A stretch of DNA of 64,000 nucleotides, taken from assembly GCA_031549265.1 (NCBI GenBank), contig JAVBQB010000002.1:558001-622000 (forward strand), read 5' to 3'. The position numbers were made by a program, and so were the translations under genes. Shown in pieces: positions 8,412 through 16,959 of the stretch. Source of the stretch: JAVBQB01 sp031549265. GTDB taxonomy: Bacteria > Bacillota > Clostridia > Oscillospirales > JAVBQB01. The notes beneath the pieces are model-generated. The model was not told the DNA's origin. It did no database searches and saw only the letters and a list, made by a program, of their open reading frames with translations. Position 1 is the stretch's first letter, and each line of letters opens with the position of its first letter.

Positions 8412-9485
8412 TCAATCTTTCCAGAGCTTTATGTAATTCCAGTCGTGCAGCTGTCTCGCTGTGACCGCAAAAATGGGAAAAAGAAATATTCCGATAATGC
8501 CCATGAGCTGAAAGCCGACGTACATCGACATGAGAACAACCAGAGCAGGCAGCCCTAGCTGTCCGCCGATAAGCTGTGGCTCGGTCAGACTGCGTACCAG
8601 AGATATGCTGACCAATGTCAGGAGAAGCAGACAGCCGGTCAGATAATTTCCGGATACAATCGAGATCACTCCCCAGGGAAGCAGAAGCATCGCGGCACCG
8701 ATCATCGGCAGAGCGTCCAGCAGCGCGATGAGAGCCGCCAGCAGCAGCGCGTATTCCTGGCGGATTATCATAAAGCAAATCAAAAGCTGCCCGAACGTCA
8801 GCGATATGAGAATGGCTTCTGCGCGCAGCCATTTTCCGACTGTAGCGACCATGTGCTTGTGCACGTTGAGCAGCTTTTCCTTCAGCGATTCGGGAAACTG
8901 GCGGACGATGAACGAGGTGACGGCCTTGTAATCGCGGGAGATAAAAAAAGTTGAGAGCACCGACGTCACCGTGAACATTATGACCGACGGCAGGGAGGAT
9001 GCAAAGCCGCCTAGAAAACCCGCGAGCCACAGATAGAACTCATGCGGGACGGACATTCCTCCGGCGAGCAGGTCGGAAACCGAAGTGCGGGCGAAATCCT
9101 GAAATTCAACGGGAAACGCCGAGATGATCGAGTTGACCGCGCCCATAACGTTCGAAATGTAATCGGGCAGCGCGCTCAGAAAATCGGGCAGCGCATGCGC
9201 AAGATCATACAGTTCTGAAAAAATGCGCCAAAATATCAGTCCGATAACAAAAACAAAAACAAACAGCGTCAGCAAAACGACGACCGCGGCGGACACAGCC
9301 CGGCTTATCCGCAGTTTTTTGCTCAGCAGGGTGATCGGCGGCTGCACTATTCTCGCAACAGCAAAAGATAAAATAAAAGGCAGAAGCCAGGGAAATACAA
9401 AACTGAAGCAAAGCCAGAGCGCAAGGCAAACGGCGGCGGCGTAAAGCAGTCGCGTGGCAATCCGCGAGTGTATAGGTTTCAGCAT
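8412..9485 (-). CDS. ytvI: AI-2E family permease, YtvI-like
   Basis: A 357-residue integral membrane protein with about eight hydrophobic segments. Its layout is that of the AI-2E/PerM family: paired N-terminal helices (near 14-50), another near 65-92, a cytosolic or extracytosolic stretch with DYISNVMGAVNS, and a C-terminal helix bundle with SLTEPQLIGGQLGLPALV. The match is closest to the sporulation-associated YtvI subgroup, so the symbol is tentative. Substrate is unknown for this subgroup. It is convergent with the SLH gene and its 5' end faces the threonine operon promoter across a 180-base AT-rich gap. Confidence 0.8.
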   Translation of the reverse strand: MLKPIHSRIATRLLYAAAVCLALWLCFSFVFPWLLPFILSFAVARIVQPPITLLSKKLRISRAVSAAVVVLLTLFVFVFVIGLIFWRIFSELYDLAHALPDFLSALPDYISNVMGAVNSIISAFPVEFQDFARTSVSDLLAGGMSVPHEFYLWLAGFLGGFASSLPSVIMFTVTSVLSTFFISRDYKAVTSFIVRQFPESLKEKLLNVHKHMVATVGKWLRAEAILISLTFGQLLICFMIIRQEYALLLAALIALLDALPMIGAAMLLLPWGVISIVSGNYLTGCLLLLTLVSISLVRSLTEPQLIGGQLGLPALVVLMSMYVGFQLMGIIGIFLFPIFAVTARQLHDWNYIKLWKD

Positions 9486-9579
9486 ATTCGCACCTGTAAT
9501 TTCAAAAGCATTTGGTTAATTTATTTAACTTAACCTGTCAAGAATAAATATTTTTTGGCGGCGTCATTAACTTTCACAC

Positions 9580-9608
9580 TTGCGTATGTCGCCTGCATAT
9601 GGTATTAT
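9580..9608 (+). promoter_or_regulatory. Promoter of the ACT-hom-thrB-lysC operon
   Basis: TTGCGT (9580-9585) and TATTAT (9603-9608) are spaced by 17 bases. Transcription would begin near 9615, which rules out in-frame ATG codons at 9580 and 9586 as starts of the next gene and supports the start at 9670. No lysine or threonine riboswitch is visible in the short leader. Confidence 0.65.
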
Positions 9609-9669
9609 AGCGCATGGTAGAAACACAAATGCACGCGTACGGAGGACGATGGCTCTGCGAGGTGAAGTT

Positions 9670-10113
9670 ATGAGAGGTCCCGAATACTATTTAGTACGTG
9701 CCGAAGCGCTGCCGGCAGTGTATTCCCGGGTTGTGGAGGCCAGGCGCATGATGGAGTCCGGCGAGTGCGCAACAGTGGGCGACGCCTGCCGGGCGGTGGA
9801 CATAAGCCGGAGCGCGTACTACAAATACAAGGACGCCGTTCTGCCGTTTTACGATATGGTTACCGGACGGATAGTCACATTTTATTCAGTGCTGGAGGAC
9901 AGTCCGGGACTGTTGTCGCGAATTTTGGAAAAGTTTGCGGCAGGCGGGGTGAATATACTCACCATCAATCAGAGCATTCCGATCAACGGAAACGCGCAGT
10001 TGACGATCGCCGCCGATACGGGCGGAATGACTCTGCCTCTCGAGCACCTGATTGAGTCGATTTCGGATCTCGCGGGCGTGGTCAAATTCGAAATCCTTGC
10101 CCGCAGCAAATGA
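9670..10113 (+). CDS. ACT-domain protein of the UPF0735/PheB type
   Basis: A 147-residue protein, the usual length of the family from this start. The start is chosen for its AGGTGA site, and because upstream in-frame ATGs fall in the promoter or have cramped spacing. The N-terminal half contains a helix-turn-helix-like segment (GDACRAVDISRSAYYKYK, about residues 37-54). The C-terminal half (residues 70-147) is an ACT domain (VTFYSVLEDSPGLLSRILE). ACT domains sense amino acids. As the first gene of a threonine operon it may be a threonine-responsive regulator or an allosteric partner of the next enzyme; this is inference, since the family is known mainly by its location near hom or phe genes. 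Confidence 0.85.
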   Translation: MRGPEYYLVRAEALPAVYSRVVEARRMMESGECATVGDACRAVDISRSAYYKYKDAVLPFYDMVTGRIVTFYSVLEDSPGLLSRILEKFAAGGVNILTINQSIPINGNAQLTIAADTGGMTLPLEHLIESISDLAGVVKFEILARSK

Positions 10114-10149
10114 CATTATGGAAAATAACGTATTGGAGCGTGTTTAAAT

Positions 10150-11346
10150 ATGGTTGGAGTGGCAATCCTCGGACACGGGGTAGTCGGTTCCGGTGTGGCG
10201 GAGATACTCGAGAAAAACGCGTCGAGGCTCGCGCAGAAATCCATGCAGGATATCGAGCTGCTGTATGTCCTGGACGTCAGGGAATTTCCCGACTGTCCGT
10301 ACGCCGCGAAATTCACCAAAGATTTTTCGGTGATTGAGAATGACCCCCGCGTACAGGTGGTGGTCGAGACCATCGGAGGAGTCGGCGTTGCGCTCGATTT
10401 CACTAGACGGGCGCTGCTCGGCGGAAAAAATGTTGTCTCGTCAAACAAGGAGCTGGTTGCCGAATACGGCGCCGAACTGCTGTCAATTGCCCGCGAACGC
10501 AACCTCAATTACCTGTTTGAAGCCAGTGTCGGCGGAGGAATCCCGATAATCCGCCCGATCAGCCAGTGCCTCGCGGCCAACGAGCTTCATGAAATATACG
10601 GAATTCTTAACGGCACCACAAATTACATCCTGACCCGCATGATAAGTCACGGCCTGACGATGGAAGAGGCGCTTGCTGAGGCCAAACAGCACGGCTACGC
10701 GGAAGCTAATCCGACTGACGACGTAGAAGGCAACGATGCCTGCCGCAAGATATGCATCCTGGCGGCGCTTGCGTTCGGAAGGCAGATAATGCCATCGTCC
10801 GTATCGACCGAGGGTATTACCGGGGTGACTCTTCGGGACGTTCGGTACGCTGCCTCCGGCGGTATGGTGGTCAAACTGCTCGGCAGGGCAAAGGTGCTGG
10901 ATAACGGCAACGTGAGCGCGTATGTGGCTCCGCACCTGATCCACCGGGATAATCCGCTTGCGTCTGTCGAGGACGTGTTCAACGGAATTGTCGTTACCGG
11001 GGACGCGATCGGGGACGTCATGTTCTACGGCAGGGGAGCCGGCAAAATGCCGACGGCAAGCGCGGTGGTCGCCGATATAATTGACGCGGCGAAGCACTTA
11101 AATGCCAGAAAACTCATATTCTGGGATAAAGCGGATGATAATAAGTTTGAACCGGCGTCCGCCATCCCGTCAGCATGGTATGTGCGCGCAAAAATGTCCG
11201 AAAGTCAGGCGAGGGAGCTGTTTGGCGAGATAAGTATGCTCTCCTGCGATGAAGCGGCCGACGGAGAAATAGCGTTTGTCACGCCGGAGATCGGCGGCGA
11301 GATGCCAAGCGCTGCGGGAATTGAGTCAGTGATGAGAGTGTTATAA
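10150..11346 (+). CDS. hom: Homoserine dehydrogenase
   Basis: Reduces aspartate-4-semialdehyde to homoserine with NAD(P)H, the branch to threonine and methionine. The N-terminal Rossmann motif is GHGVVGSG (residues 8-15), and the catalytic and substrate region follows with VGGGIPIIRP and NGTTNYILTRM. At 398 residues it is about 30 short of the common ACT-containing form: the last 60 residues (SAWYVRAKMSESQARELF ... IAFVTPE) look like an ACT domain with part deleted. Feedback sensing may therefore be reduced, or supplied by the separate ACT protein 36 bases upstream. The stop overlaps the thrB start (TAATG). Confidence 0.95.
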   Translation: MVGVAILGHGVVGSGVAEILEKNASRLAQKSMQDIELLYVLDVREFPDCPYAAKFTKDFSVIENDPRVQVVVETIGGVGVALDFTRRALLGGKNVVSSNKELVAEYGAELLSIARERNLNYLFEASVGGGIPIIRPISQCLAANELHEIYGILNGTTNYILTRMISHGLTMEEALAEAKQHGYAEANPTDDVEGNDACRKICILAALAFGRQIMPSSVSTEGITGVTLRDVRYAASGGMVVKLLGRAKVLDNGNVSAYVAPHLIHRDNPLASVEDVFNGIVVTGDAIGDVMFYGRGAGKMPTASAVVADIIDAAKHLNARKLIFWDKADDNKFEPASAIPSAWYVRAKMSESQARELFGEISMLSCDEAADGEIAFVTPEIGGEMPSAAGIESVMRVL

Positions 11347-12251
11347 TGCTTCGAATAGTAGTTCCGGCGACAAGCGCCAACATGGGCTCGGGTTTCGATA
11401 CAATCGGTATCGCTTTGACGCTGCACAACGTGGTGCACATGGACGAATGCGACCATCTGGATATCTCCTGCATATCCGGTCATAAGACGAAAACCGACGA
11501 AAACAACCTGATCTGCCGATGCGCGAAAAAAATCTATGATTTATACGGCAAACCAATGCAGGGCATTAAGATAATCGAGCAGTGCAATATCCCGATGACG
11601 CGCGGACTGGGTTCGTCGTCCGCCTGCGTTGTGGCCGGGCTGATCGGAGCCAATGAGCTGCTCGGCGGCCAGATGACGCAGCAGGAAATAATCGACCTCG
11701 CGGCGACCATCGAGGGGCATCCGGACAATTCGACGCCGGCAATCCGGGGCGGATTTGTTGTGGCGCTGCTTGAGGACGGCAAGGTGTGGCAGGTGCGGGT
11801 GCCGATCAGCGGCAAGCTCGGTTTCTGCGCGCTGATACCCGACTTTGAGCTAAAAACCGAGAAAGCGAGAGCCATCCTGCCCGCGGAGATACCCTTTAAG
11901 GACGCGGTATTCAATCTGGCGAGGGCCGGACTGCTTGCGGGGTCGCTGGTTGCCGGTGAATTTGGCAATATCGGTGTGGCGACCGACGACAGACTGCATC
12001 AGCCATATAGATACGACCTGATACCCGACGGGCGTGAGGTGAGCGCCGCCGCCCGCGAGCTGGGTGCGCTCGGCGCATATATTTCGGGCGCGGGGCCGAC
12101 AATCATCGCGATTGTCGACAGCGCCGATACGGGGTATCTCGACAGGATAACCGAGCGTCTGGCGTTGAGATTCCAGAACTGGAAACCCGTTATGCTGGAA
12201 TGCGACGAGGTTGGCGCGACAATCGAATTTGTTGACGAACCGCGGGTTTGA
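11346..12251 (+). CDS. thrB: Homoserine kinase
   Basis: A GHMP-family kinase of 301 residues that phosphorylates homoserine in the threonine pathway. The N-terminus reads VPATSANMGSGFDTIG, the family's first motif, and the ATP-binding motif is PMTRGLGSSSACVV around residue 82. A C-terminal GAYISGAGPTIIAI gives the third motif. The ATG overlaps the hom stop by one base, so the two are coupled. No threonine synthase gene is in this window; thrC must lie elsewhere. Confidence 0.95.
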   Translation: MLRIVVPATSANMGSGFDTIGIALTLHNVVHMDECDHLDISCISGHKTKTDENNLICRCAKKIYDLYGKPMQGIKIIEQCNIPMTRGLGSSSACVVAGLIGANELLGGQMTQQEIIDLAATIEGHPDNSTPAIRGGFVVALLEDGKVWQVRVPISGKLGFCALIPDFELKTEKARAILPAEIPFKDAVFNLARAGLLAGSLVAGEFGNIGVATDDRLHQPYRYDLIPDGREVSAAARELGALGAYISGAGPTIIAIVDSADTGYLDRITERLALRFQNWKPVMLECDEVGATIEFVDEPRV

Positions 12252-12308
12252 CAACGGAAAAACCATACATTACCAGGCATCCTAAAGCTTTCAAATGGAG
12301 GACTTTTT

Positions 12309-13523
12309 ATGGCGCTGATAGTACAAAAATTCGGGGGATCGTCGGTGGCAAACGCCGACAAGCTTCGAAATGTGGCGAAAATCGTGACAGATACTTACAA
12401 GGAGGGCAACGAGGTCATCGTGGTTCTCTCTGCTCAGGGCGACACTACTGACGATCTTATCGAAAAAGCCAGGGAGATAAATCCCGACTGTTCCAGGCGT
12501 GAAATGGATATGCTGCTGTCAACCGGAGAGCAGATCTCGGTTTCGCTCTGCGCTATGGCGATTGAAAAGATGGGACTGCCGGTAGTTTCACTGACCGGCT
12601 GGCAGGTCGGAATGCGTACCGATTCCAATTACTGCAACGCGCGGATCAAGGCCATCGGAGGCGAACGCGTACGTATGGAGCTTGACCGCAGGAATATTGT
12701 CATCGTAGCAGGATTCCAGGGCATCAATAAATATGACGACATAACGACGCTCGGCCGCGGTGGATCGGATACGACCGCAGTCGCACTGGCCGCCGCACTG
12801 CACGCCGACCTCTGCCAGATATATACGGACGTTGACGGGGTGTATACCGCCGACCCGAGAATTGTCACTACGGCGGAAAAAATTGAGGAAATAACCTTTG
12901 ATGAGATGCTGGAGTTGGCCTCTCTCGGCGCTCGTGTTCTGCATAATAGGTCGGTTGAAATGGCCAAACGGTACAACATCAAACTTGAGGTTCTGTCCAG
13001 TTTTTCCGGTAAACCGGGCACAAAAGTCATGGAGGTAGTAAAATTGGAGAAAACAAATGTGAGCGGAGTGGCTCGTGATGACGATGTGGCGCGCGTGGCT
13101 GTGATTGGCCTTGCGGACATGCCCGGAGTCGCTTTTAAGATATTCACCCTGCTGTCCAAGCACAAGATTAACGTTGACATCATTCTTCAGTCAATCGGCC
13201 GTGAAAAGACCAAGGACATTACATTCACGGTGCCCGAATCCTATTTGAATCTGGCCGTTTCGACTCTGATGGAGCACAAGGACACGATCGGGTTCCAGGA
13301 GATTGAGACCAGCGACCAGGTGAGCAAGATTTCTATCGTCGGAGCGGGAATGGTCAACAATCCCGGCGTCGCGGCAAAGATGTTCGAGGCGCTGTCGGGC
13401 GCGGGTGTGAATATCCAGATGATCTCCACCAGCGAAATCAAGATCTCGGTGCTTATTGACAAAAAGGACGGCGATACCGCGCTTAAAGCGGTACACGACG
13501 TTTTCTTCGCGGATAATCGCTGA
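12309..13523 (+). CDS. lysC: Aspartokinase with two ACT domains
   Basis: Phosphorylates aspartate, the first step of the aspartate amino-acid family. The 404-residue protein opens with the kinase signature KFGGSSV (residues 7-13) and has GRGGSDTTAVALA near 153, followed by two ACT domains starting near 265 (VAVIGLADMPGVAFKIF) and 345 (ISIVGAGMVNNPGVAAKMF), which bind the feedback amino acid. GGAGG lies before the ATG. The 57-base gap from thrB is too short for a lysine riboswitch. Placement behind hom-thrB suggests this isozyme serves threonine. A strong terminator follows at 13585. Confidence 0.95.
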   Translation: MALIVQKFGGSSVANADKLRNVAKIVTDTYKEGNEVIVVLSAQGDTTDDLIEKAREINPDCSRREMDMLLSTGEQISVSLCAMAIEKMGLPVVSLTGWQVGMRTDSNYCNARIKAIGGERVRMELDRRNIVIVAGFQGINKYDDITTLGRGGSDTTAVALAAALHADLCQIYTDVDGVYTADPRIVTTAEKIEEITFDEMLELASLGARVLHNRSVEMAKRYNIKLEVLSSFSGKPGTKVMEVVKLEKTNVSGVARDDDVARVAVIGLADMPGVAFKIFTLLSKHKINVDIILQSIGREKTKDITFTVPESYLNLAVSTLMEHKDTIGFQEIETSDQVSKISIVGAGMVNNPGVAAKMFEALSGAGVNIQMISTSEIKISVLIDKKDGDTALKAVHDVFFADNR

Positions 13524-13584
13524 CTTATAGGGGCAGTCAACAGGATTAAGTTTCCGGCGGTTAAATGCCTGTAAATTAAGTGAG

Positions 13585-13613
13585 AAAAGCTGTCTTGACG
13601 GGCAGCTTTTTTT
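13585..13613 (+). terminator. Terminator of the threonine operon
   Basis: A 10-bp stem with one G-U pair (AAAAGCTGTC, 13585-13594, with 13601-13610), loop of 6, followed by a run of T to 13613. It ends the ACT-hom-thrB-lysC unit 60 bases after the lysC stop. Confidence 0.85.
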
Positions 13614-13663
13614 CATGTTTATCACCCCAAAACGATTTTTCTCTTTTAATGGGGTACATATTG

Positions 13664-13697
13664 TGTTATAATACACTAAAATGTGACAGGTGTGTCA
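13664..13697 (+). promoter_or_regulatory. Extended -10 promoter with an inverted repeat at the start site
   Basis: TGTTATAAT at 13664-13672 is an extended -10 box; the -35 region is AT-rich but poor. Right at the expected start site lies an inverted repeat TGACA-GGTG-TGTCA (13684-13697) that could be a repressor site. The leader to the rlmB start is about 150 bases and shows no riboswitch I recognise. Confidence 0.55.
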
Positions 13698-13830
13698 TAG
13701 TACCAGGCAGAACGGGATTTGAAGCTGTTTTTTGAAGCCGGGCACAAGGACTTACGATGGAAAAGGTAAGTTTCCGGCCGGAAATAAACATCGGACAATC
13801 TCATTTTGTGATATTATCTTGGAGACACTT

Positions 13831-14619
13831 ATGAAAAGTGACCAGCATGGCAGAGCAGCTGAACCGTCGGGTGACAGCGGCCAAATCGAGGGGCGCAACG
13901 CCGTTATCGAGGCGCTGCGTTCGGGACGTACTATCGATAAACTTTACGTTGTAAAAGACAAAATCGAGGGTCAGCTCGGATATATTGTTTCGACCGCGAG
14001 GGCGGCCGGGGCGGTTATCTCGCAGTGCGACAGGCGCAAGCTGGACGCGCTGTCCAGAACCGGGGCACACCAGGGCGTTATCGCGGTTGCCGCCGTGCGC
14101 GAGTACGTGCCGCTTGAGCAGATACTGGAAGCTGCGGCCGCGCGTGAAAACCCGACCATCGTCATATGTGACGGAGTGACCGATCCGCACAATCTGGGCG
14201 CGATAATACGCACAGCCGACGCCGCCGGCGTCAGCGGAATAGTTATTCCCAAGAGGGGCAGCGCAGGACTGACAGCAGTGGTCGCGAAGACATCCGCGGG
14301 CGCTGTCGAGTATGTACCAGTCGCGAGGGTATCGAACATTCCGTCCACTATACGGACGCTGAAGGAAAAAGGATACTGGATATTCGGCTCGGACTTGGCG
14401 GGCAGTACCGCGCTGTCTGCGTCGGACTTTAATCGTCCGTCAGTCGTTATTATTGGCTCGGAGGGCGAGGGCATCGGACGTCTGGTGCTTGAAATGTGTG
14501 ACTACGTCATTAACATTCCGATGCGCGGAAAGATCAATTCGCTGAACGCGTCAGTCGCCGCCGGTGTAATCTTGTTTGAAATTGTCAGGCAACAGCAAGA
14601 TGAATTCCAAAGAGGTTGA
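13831..14619 (+). CDS. rlmB: 23S rRNA 2'-O-methyltransferase, RlmB/TrmH family
   Basis: A SpoU-type (SPOUT) methyltransferase of 262 residues. The N-terminal substrate-binding domain begins IEGRNAVIEALRSG, typical of RlmB, and the SPOUT core has DPHNLGAIIRTADAAG, IGSEGEGIG and the SAM-binding knot MRGKINSLNASVAA. It methylates the 2'-OH of a 23S rRNA guanosine (G2251 in E. coli), by family knowledge. The start at 13831 is chosen because GGAGA sits just upstream and the family begins there; a longer in-frame extension to 13732 lacks a site. The following membrane protein starts 8 bases after the stop. Confidence 0.9.
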   Translation: MKSDQHGRAAEPSGDSGQIEGRNAVIEALRSGRTIDKLYVVKDKIEGQLGYIVSTARAAGAVISQCDRRKLDALSRTGAHQGVIAVAAVREYVPLEQILEAAAARENPTIVICDGVTDPHNLGAIIRTADAAGVSGIVIPKRGSAGLTAVVAKTSAGAVEYVPVARVSNIPSTIRTLKEKGYWIFGSDLAGSTALSASDFNRPSVVIIGSEGEGIGRLVLEMCDYVINIPMRGKINSLNASVAAGVILFEIVRQQQDEFQRG

Positions 14620-14626
14620 TGATTCT

Positions 14627-16858
14627 ATGGCCAAAAATGGTAATAATTTCGAAGACGAAAACAAAAGGTATAATTCCAGAGAACTTGACAGCCCTAAAAC
14701 TGATGAGTTTTCAATTGACGACATAATCTCGGAATTCAAAAGCGAGCAGACGGAAAAAGAGACTGCCGCCGAGACGACCGGTGAAGATGCCGAACTGGAA
14801 GTCAAGCCATTTGTTCCGTATAACCCTTATCCGGAAGAGAGCGCTGTTAATGAGGCTGACCTCAGCTTTGCCGAGCCATCCGAAGACAGTCTCTTTGATG
14901 ACGACGAGCTTGAAGAACAGCAGACCATCCCCCGGCGCAAACGGGGCTTTTTCAGCCGCCGCGAAAAGGGTGATAAAAAGAAATCGTCTGCTCGGGAATA
15001 TCCGGACGAGGATTATGAGACTTCCTCGTTCAAAATAACTGAGGAATTCACAAAGGCGTTTGAGGATAATCCGGAGTTTGACAAGCATTTCGCGCCCTCT
15101 GAAACATTTATCGGGAATCTGGATCTGCACGACCTGCCAGAGGATGAGGTGGAGGGCGTTCCGGAGCAGAAGCCCAAAAAGAAACGCGCCGAAGCTCCGC
15201 ACCCGGTGGATATTCCTGTCGGAACAATGGCCAAACAGCTGACGCCGTATGTAAAGCTGTTGCGCGCCCGTTGCTATATTGTCGCCGTGCTGTGCATCCC
15301 GCTTTGTTATCTCAGTATCGCGCATAAATTTCTCTGGCCGCTGCCAGAATTCATAAAATATCAGAATAATCCTTACATATATCTCGGCGTCCTGCTGACA
15401 CTGGAAATCCTCGTCATGCTCTGTGCCGTGGATGTTGTAGCGACCGGTACTTTCGACATATTCAGGCTTCGGCTGGGGGCGGAATCGCTTGCGGTTATGT
15501 CCTGCGTCGCCTCAATTCTGCATGTGCTGACCATAATAATGTTCCCCTCCTGGGGCGGCTACCTGCCTTACTGCGCGATTTCGGCGCTGTCGCTTTTTGC
15601 GGTCATGTGGGGCACGTACCTCAGACTGTCGGCGCTTCGGATAAGCTGTCAGGTCGCCCATAGCGTCAGGTCGCCATATGCTGTGGTTCGCGGTGAATTT
15701 ACCGAAAAAAAGGAGCCGGGATTCCTGAAGTGCCAGGCAGGGACAGCCGGTTTTGTCGAACAGTCGGAGGCACCGGATATTGTTCGCAGGTTTTCGTCGT
15801 TTTTCGCGCCGCTTGCAATCGTCGCTTCGTTTGTTCTGGCCATTGTGAGTTCAATCGGCGTGGGCGAACCGGGAAGGTTCTTCTGGTCGTTTTCGGCCAT
15901 ACTCGCTCCCGCGGCCACGCTTCCGGCGATATTCGGGTTCACACTGCCGTTCATCAATGCCGCCAAACGTCTGCAAAGCACAGGTGCCGCCCTCGCGGGA
16001 TGGACGGGAGCCAGGCTCATGTCCCAGGGAAAGATGGCCGTAGTGAGGGATCTGGATCTTTTTCCGCCGGACGCCGTGGTGCTTAACGGATTCAAAATGC
16101 TCGGCGACTTTTCGCCGGATAAAGTGATAACATATGCCGCCAGCCTGATCCGCGCGTCCGGCAGCGGCATGACTGCGGTATTTAACGAACTACTGCGCGA
16201 CCAGCCAACCGCTTTCCGCAACGTGTCCAATTTCCAACACCACGAGGGCGGCGGAATCGGCGGCGAAGTCGAAGGAGCCACAGTCCTGCTCGGCAGCGCG
16301 AACTTCATGATTCGCATGGGAATCAAGGTTTCACAGAAAGTCAACCTGAAAAGCGCCGTTTACGTCGCGATCCACAGCGAGGTCGTCGGCGTTTTCGCGG
16401 TTAATTACGTCGCCTCGTCGTCGGTTCCCCAGAGCCTGACCGCGCTGCACGGACATGGGGTTATGCCGCTGCTAGCCACGCGCGATTTCAACATCACGCC
16501 CGCTATGGTGACTTCAAAATTCAAACTCCCGGCCTCCGCTGTGGAATTTCCGGAAATCGAGGAGCGGCTGGCTTTGTCCGATCCCAATTATCAGATTTCG
16601 TCCAAACCGGTCGCAATTGTGGTGCGCGAAGGCTTGCTGCCGTATGCAGAGAGCATAATTATCGGCAGGCGGGTGGTCAAAGTCACGCGGATAAACATGG
16701 TGATAAACGCAATCGCGGCGTCACTGGGGATGCTGATAATGTTCTTCCTGGCGTTTTCGGGAAGCTACGCTTCGGCGTCGCCGGCGCATCTGTTTATGTT
16801 CATGCTGATGTGGGCGATTCCCGCGCTTTTGATTTCAGGCTGGGTCAGCAGGTATTAA
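14627..16858 (+). CDS. Membrane protein resembling a P1B-type ATPase without catalytic motifs
   Basis: A 743-residue protein. Residues 1-200 are charged, acidic and probably disordered, with a basic patch near RRKRGFFSRR. From about 205 the order follows a heavy-metal P-type ATPase: four hydrophobic segments (near 215-345), a small beta-rich stretch, two more (near 395-450), a soluble region of about 230 residues, and two final helices. The signature residues are replaced: LAPAATLPA where metal ATPases have CPC, VRDLDLF (473-479) where DKTGT is expected, LLATRDFN (615-622) for the TGDN loop, and no GDGxND. GEVEGATVLLGSANFM resembles a nucleotide-domain segment. It is probably a pseudo-pump or scaffold; ion transport is not supported. 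The start uses AGAGG 11 bases upstream; rlmB precedes it. Confidence 0.75.
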   Translation: MAKNGNNFEDENKRYNSRELDSPKTDEFSIDDIISEFKSEQTEKETAAETTGEDAELEVKPFVPYNPYPEESAVNEADLSFAEPSEDSLFDDDELEEQQTIPRRKRGFFSRREKGDKKKSSAREYPDEDYETSSFKITEEFTKAFEDNPEFDKHFAPSETFIGNLDLHDLPEDEVEGVPEQKPKKKRAEAPHPVDIPVGTMAKQLTPYVKLLRARCYIVAVLCIPLCYLSIAHKFLWPLPEFIKYQNNPYIYLGVLLTLEILVMLCAVDVVATGTFDIFRLRLGAESLAVMSCVASILHVLTIIMFPSWGGYLPYCAISALSLFAVMWGTYLRLSALRISCQVAHSVRSPYAVVRGEFTEKKEPGFLKCQAGTAGFVEQSEAPDIVRRFSSFFAPLAIVASFVLAIVSSIGVGEPGRFFWSFSAILAPAATLPAIFGFTLPFINAAKRLQSTGAALAGWTGARLMSQGKMAVVRDLDLFPPDAVVLNGFKMLGDFSPDKVITYAASLIRASGSGMTAVFNELLRDQPTAFRNVSNFQHHEGGGIGGEVEGATVLLGSANFMIRMGIKVSQKVNLKSAVYVAIHSEVVGVFAVNYVASSSVPQSLTALHGHGVMPLLATRDFNITPAMVTSKFKLPASAVEFPEIEERLALSDPNYQISSKPVAIVVREGLLPYAESIIIGRRVVKVTRINMVINAIAASLGMLIMFFLAFSGSYASASPAHLFMFMLMWAIPALLISGWVSRY

Positions 16859-16896
16859 CTGTCGTAAAATGTGGATGGTTTAATGTAAAATACTTA

Positions 16897-16925
16897 TTGA
16901 AATACCAAATACTATAAGGTATAAT
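16897..16925 (+). promoter_or_regulatory. Strong promoter of the EF-G-like gene
   Basis: TTGAAA (16897-16902) and TATAAT (16920-16925) with 17-base spacing, a near-consensus sigma-70 type promoter. It lies in the 101-base gap and gives the EF-G paralogue its own transcript. Confidence 0.85.
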
Positions 16926-16959
16926 ATCGAGACAGTATATTTTTTTGGGAGGAAGCTAA

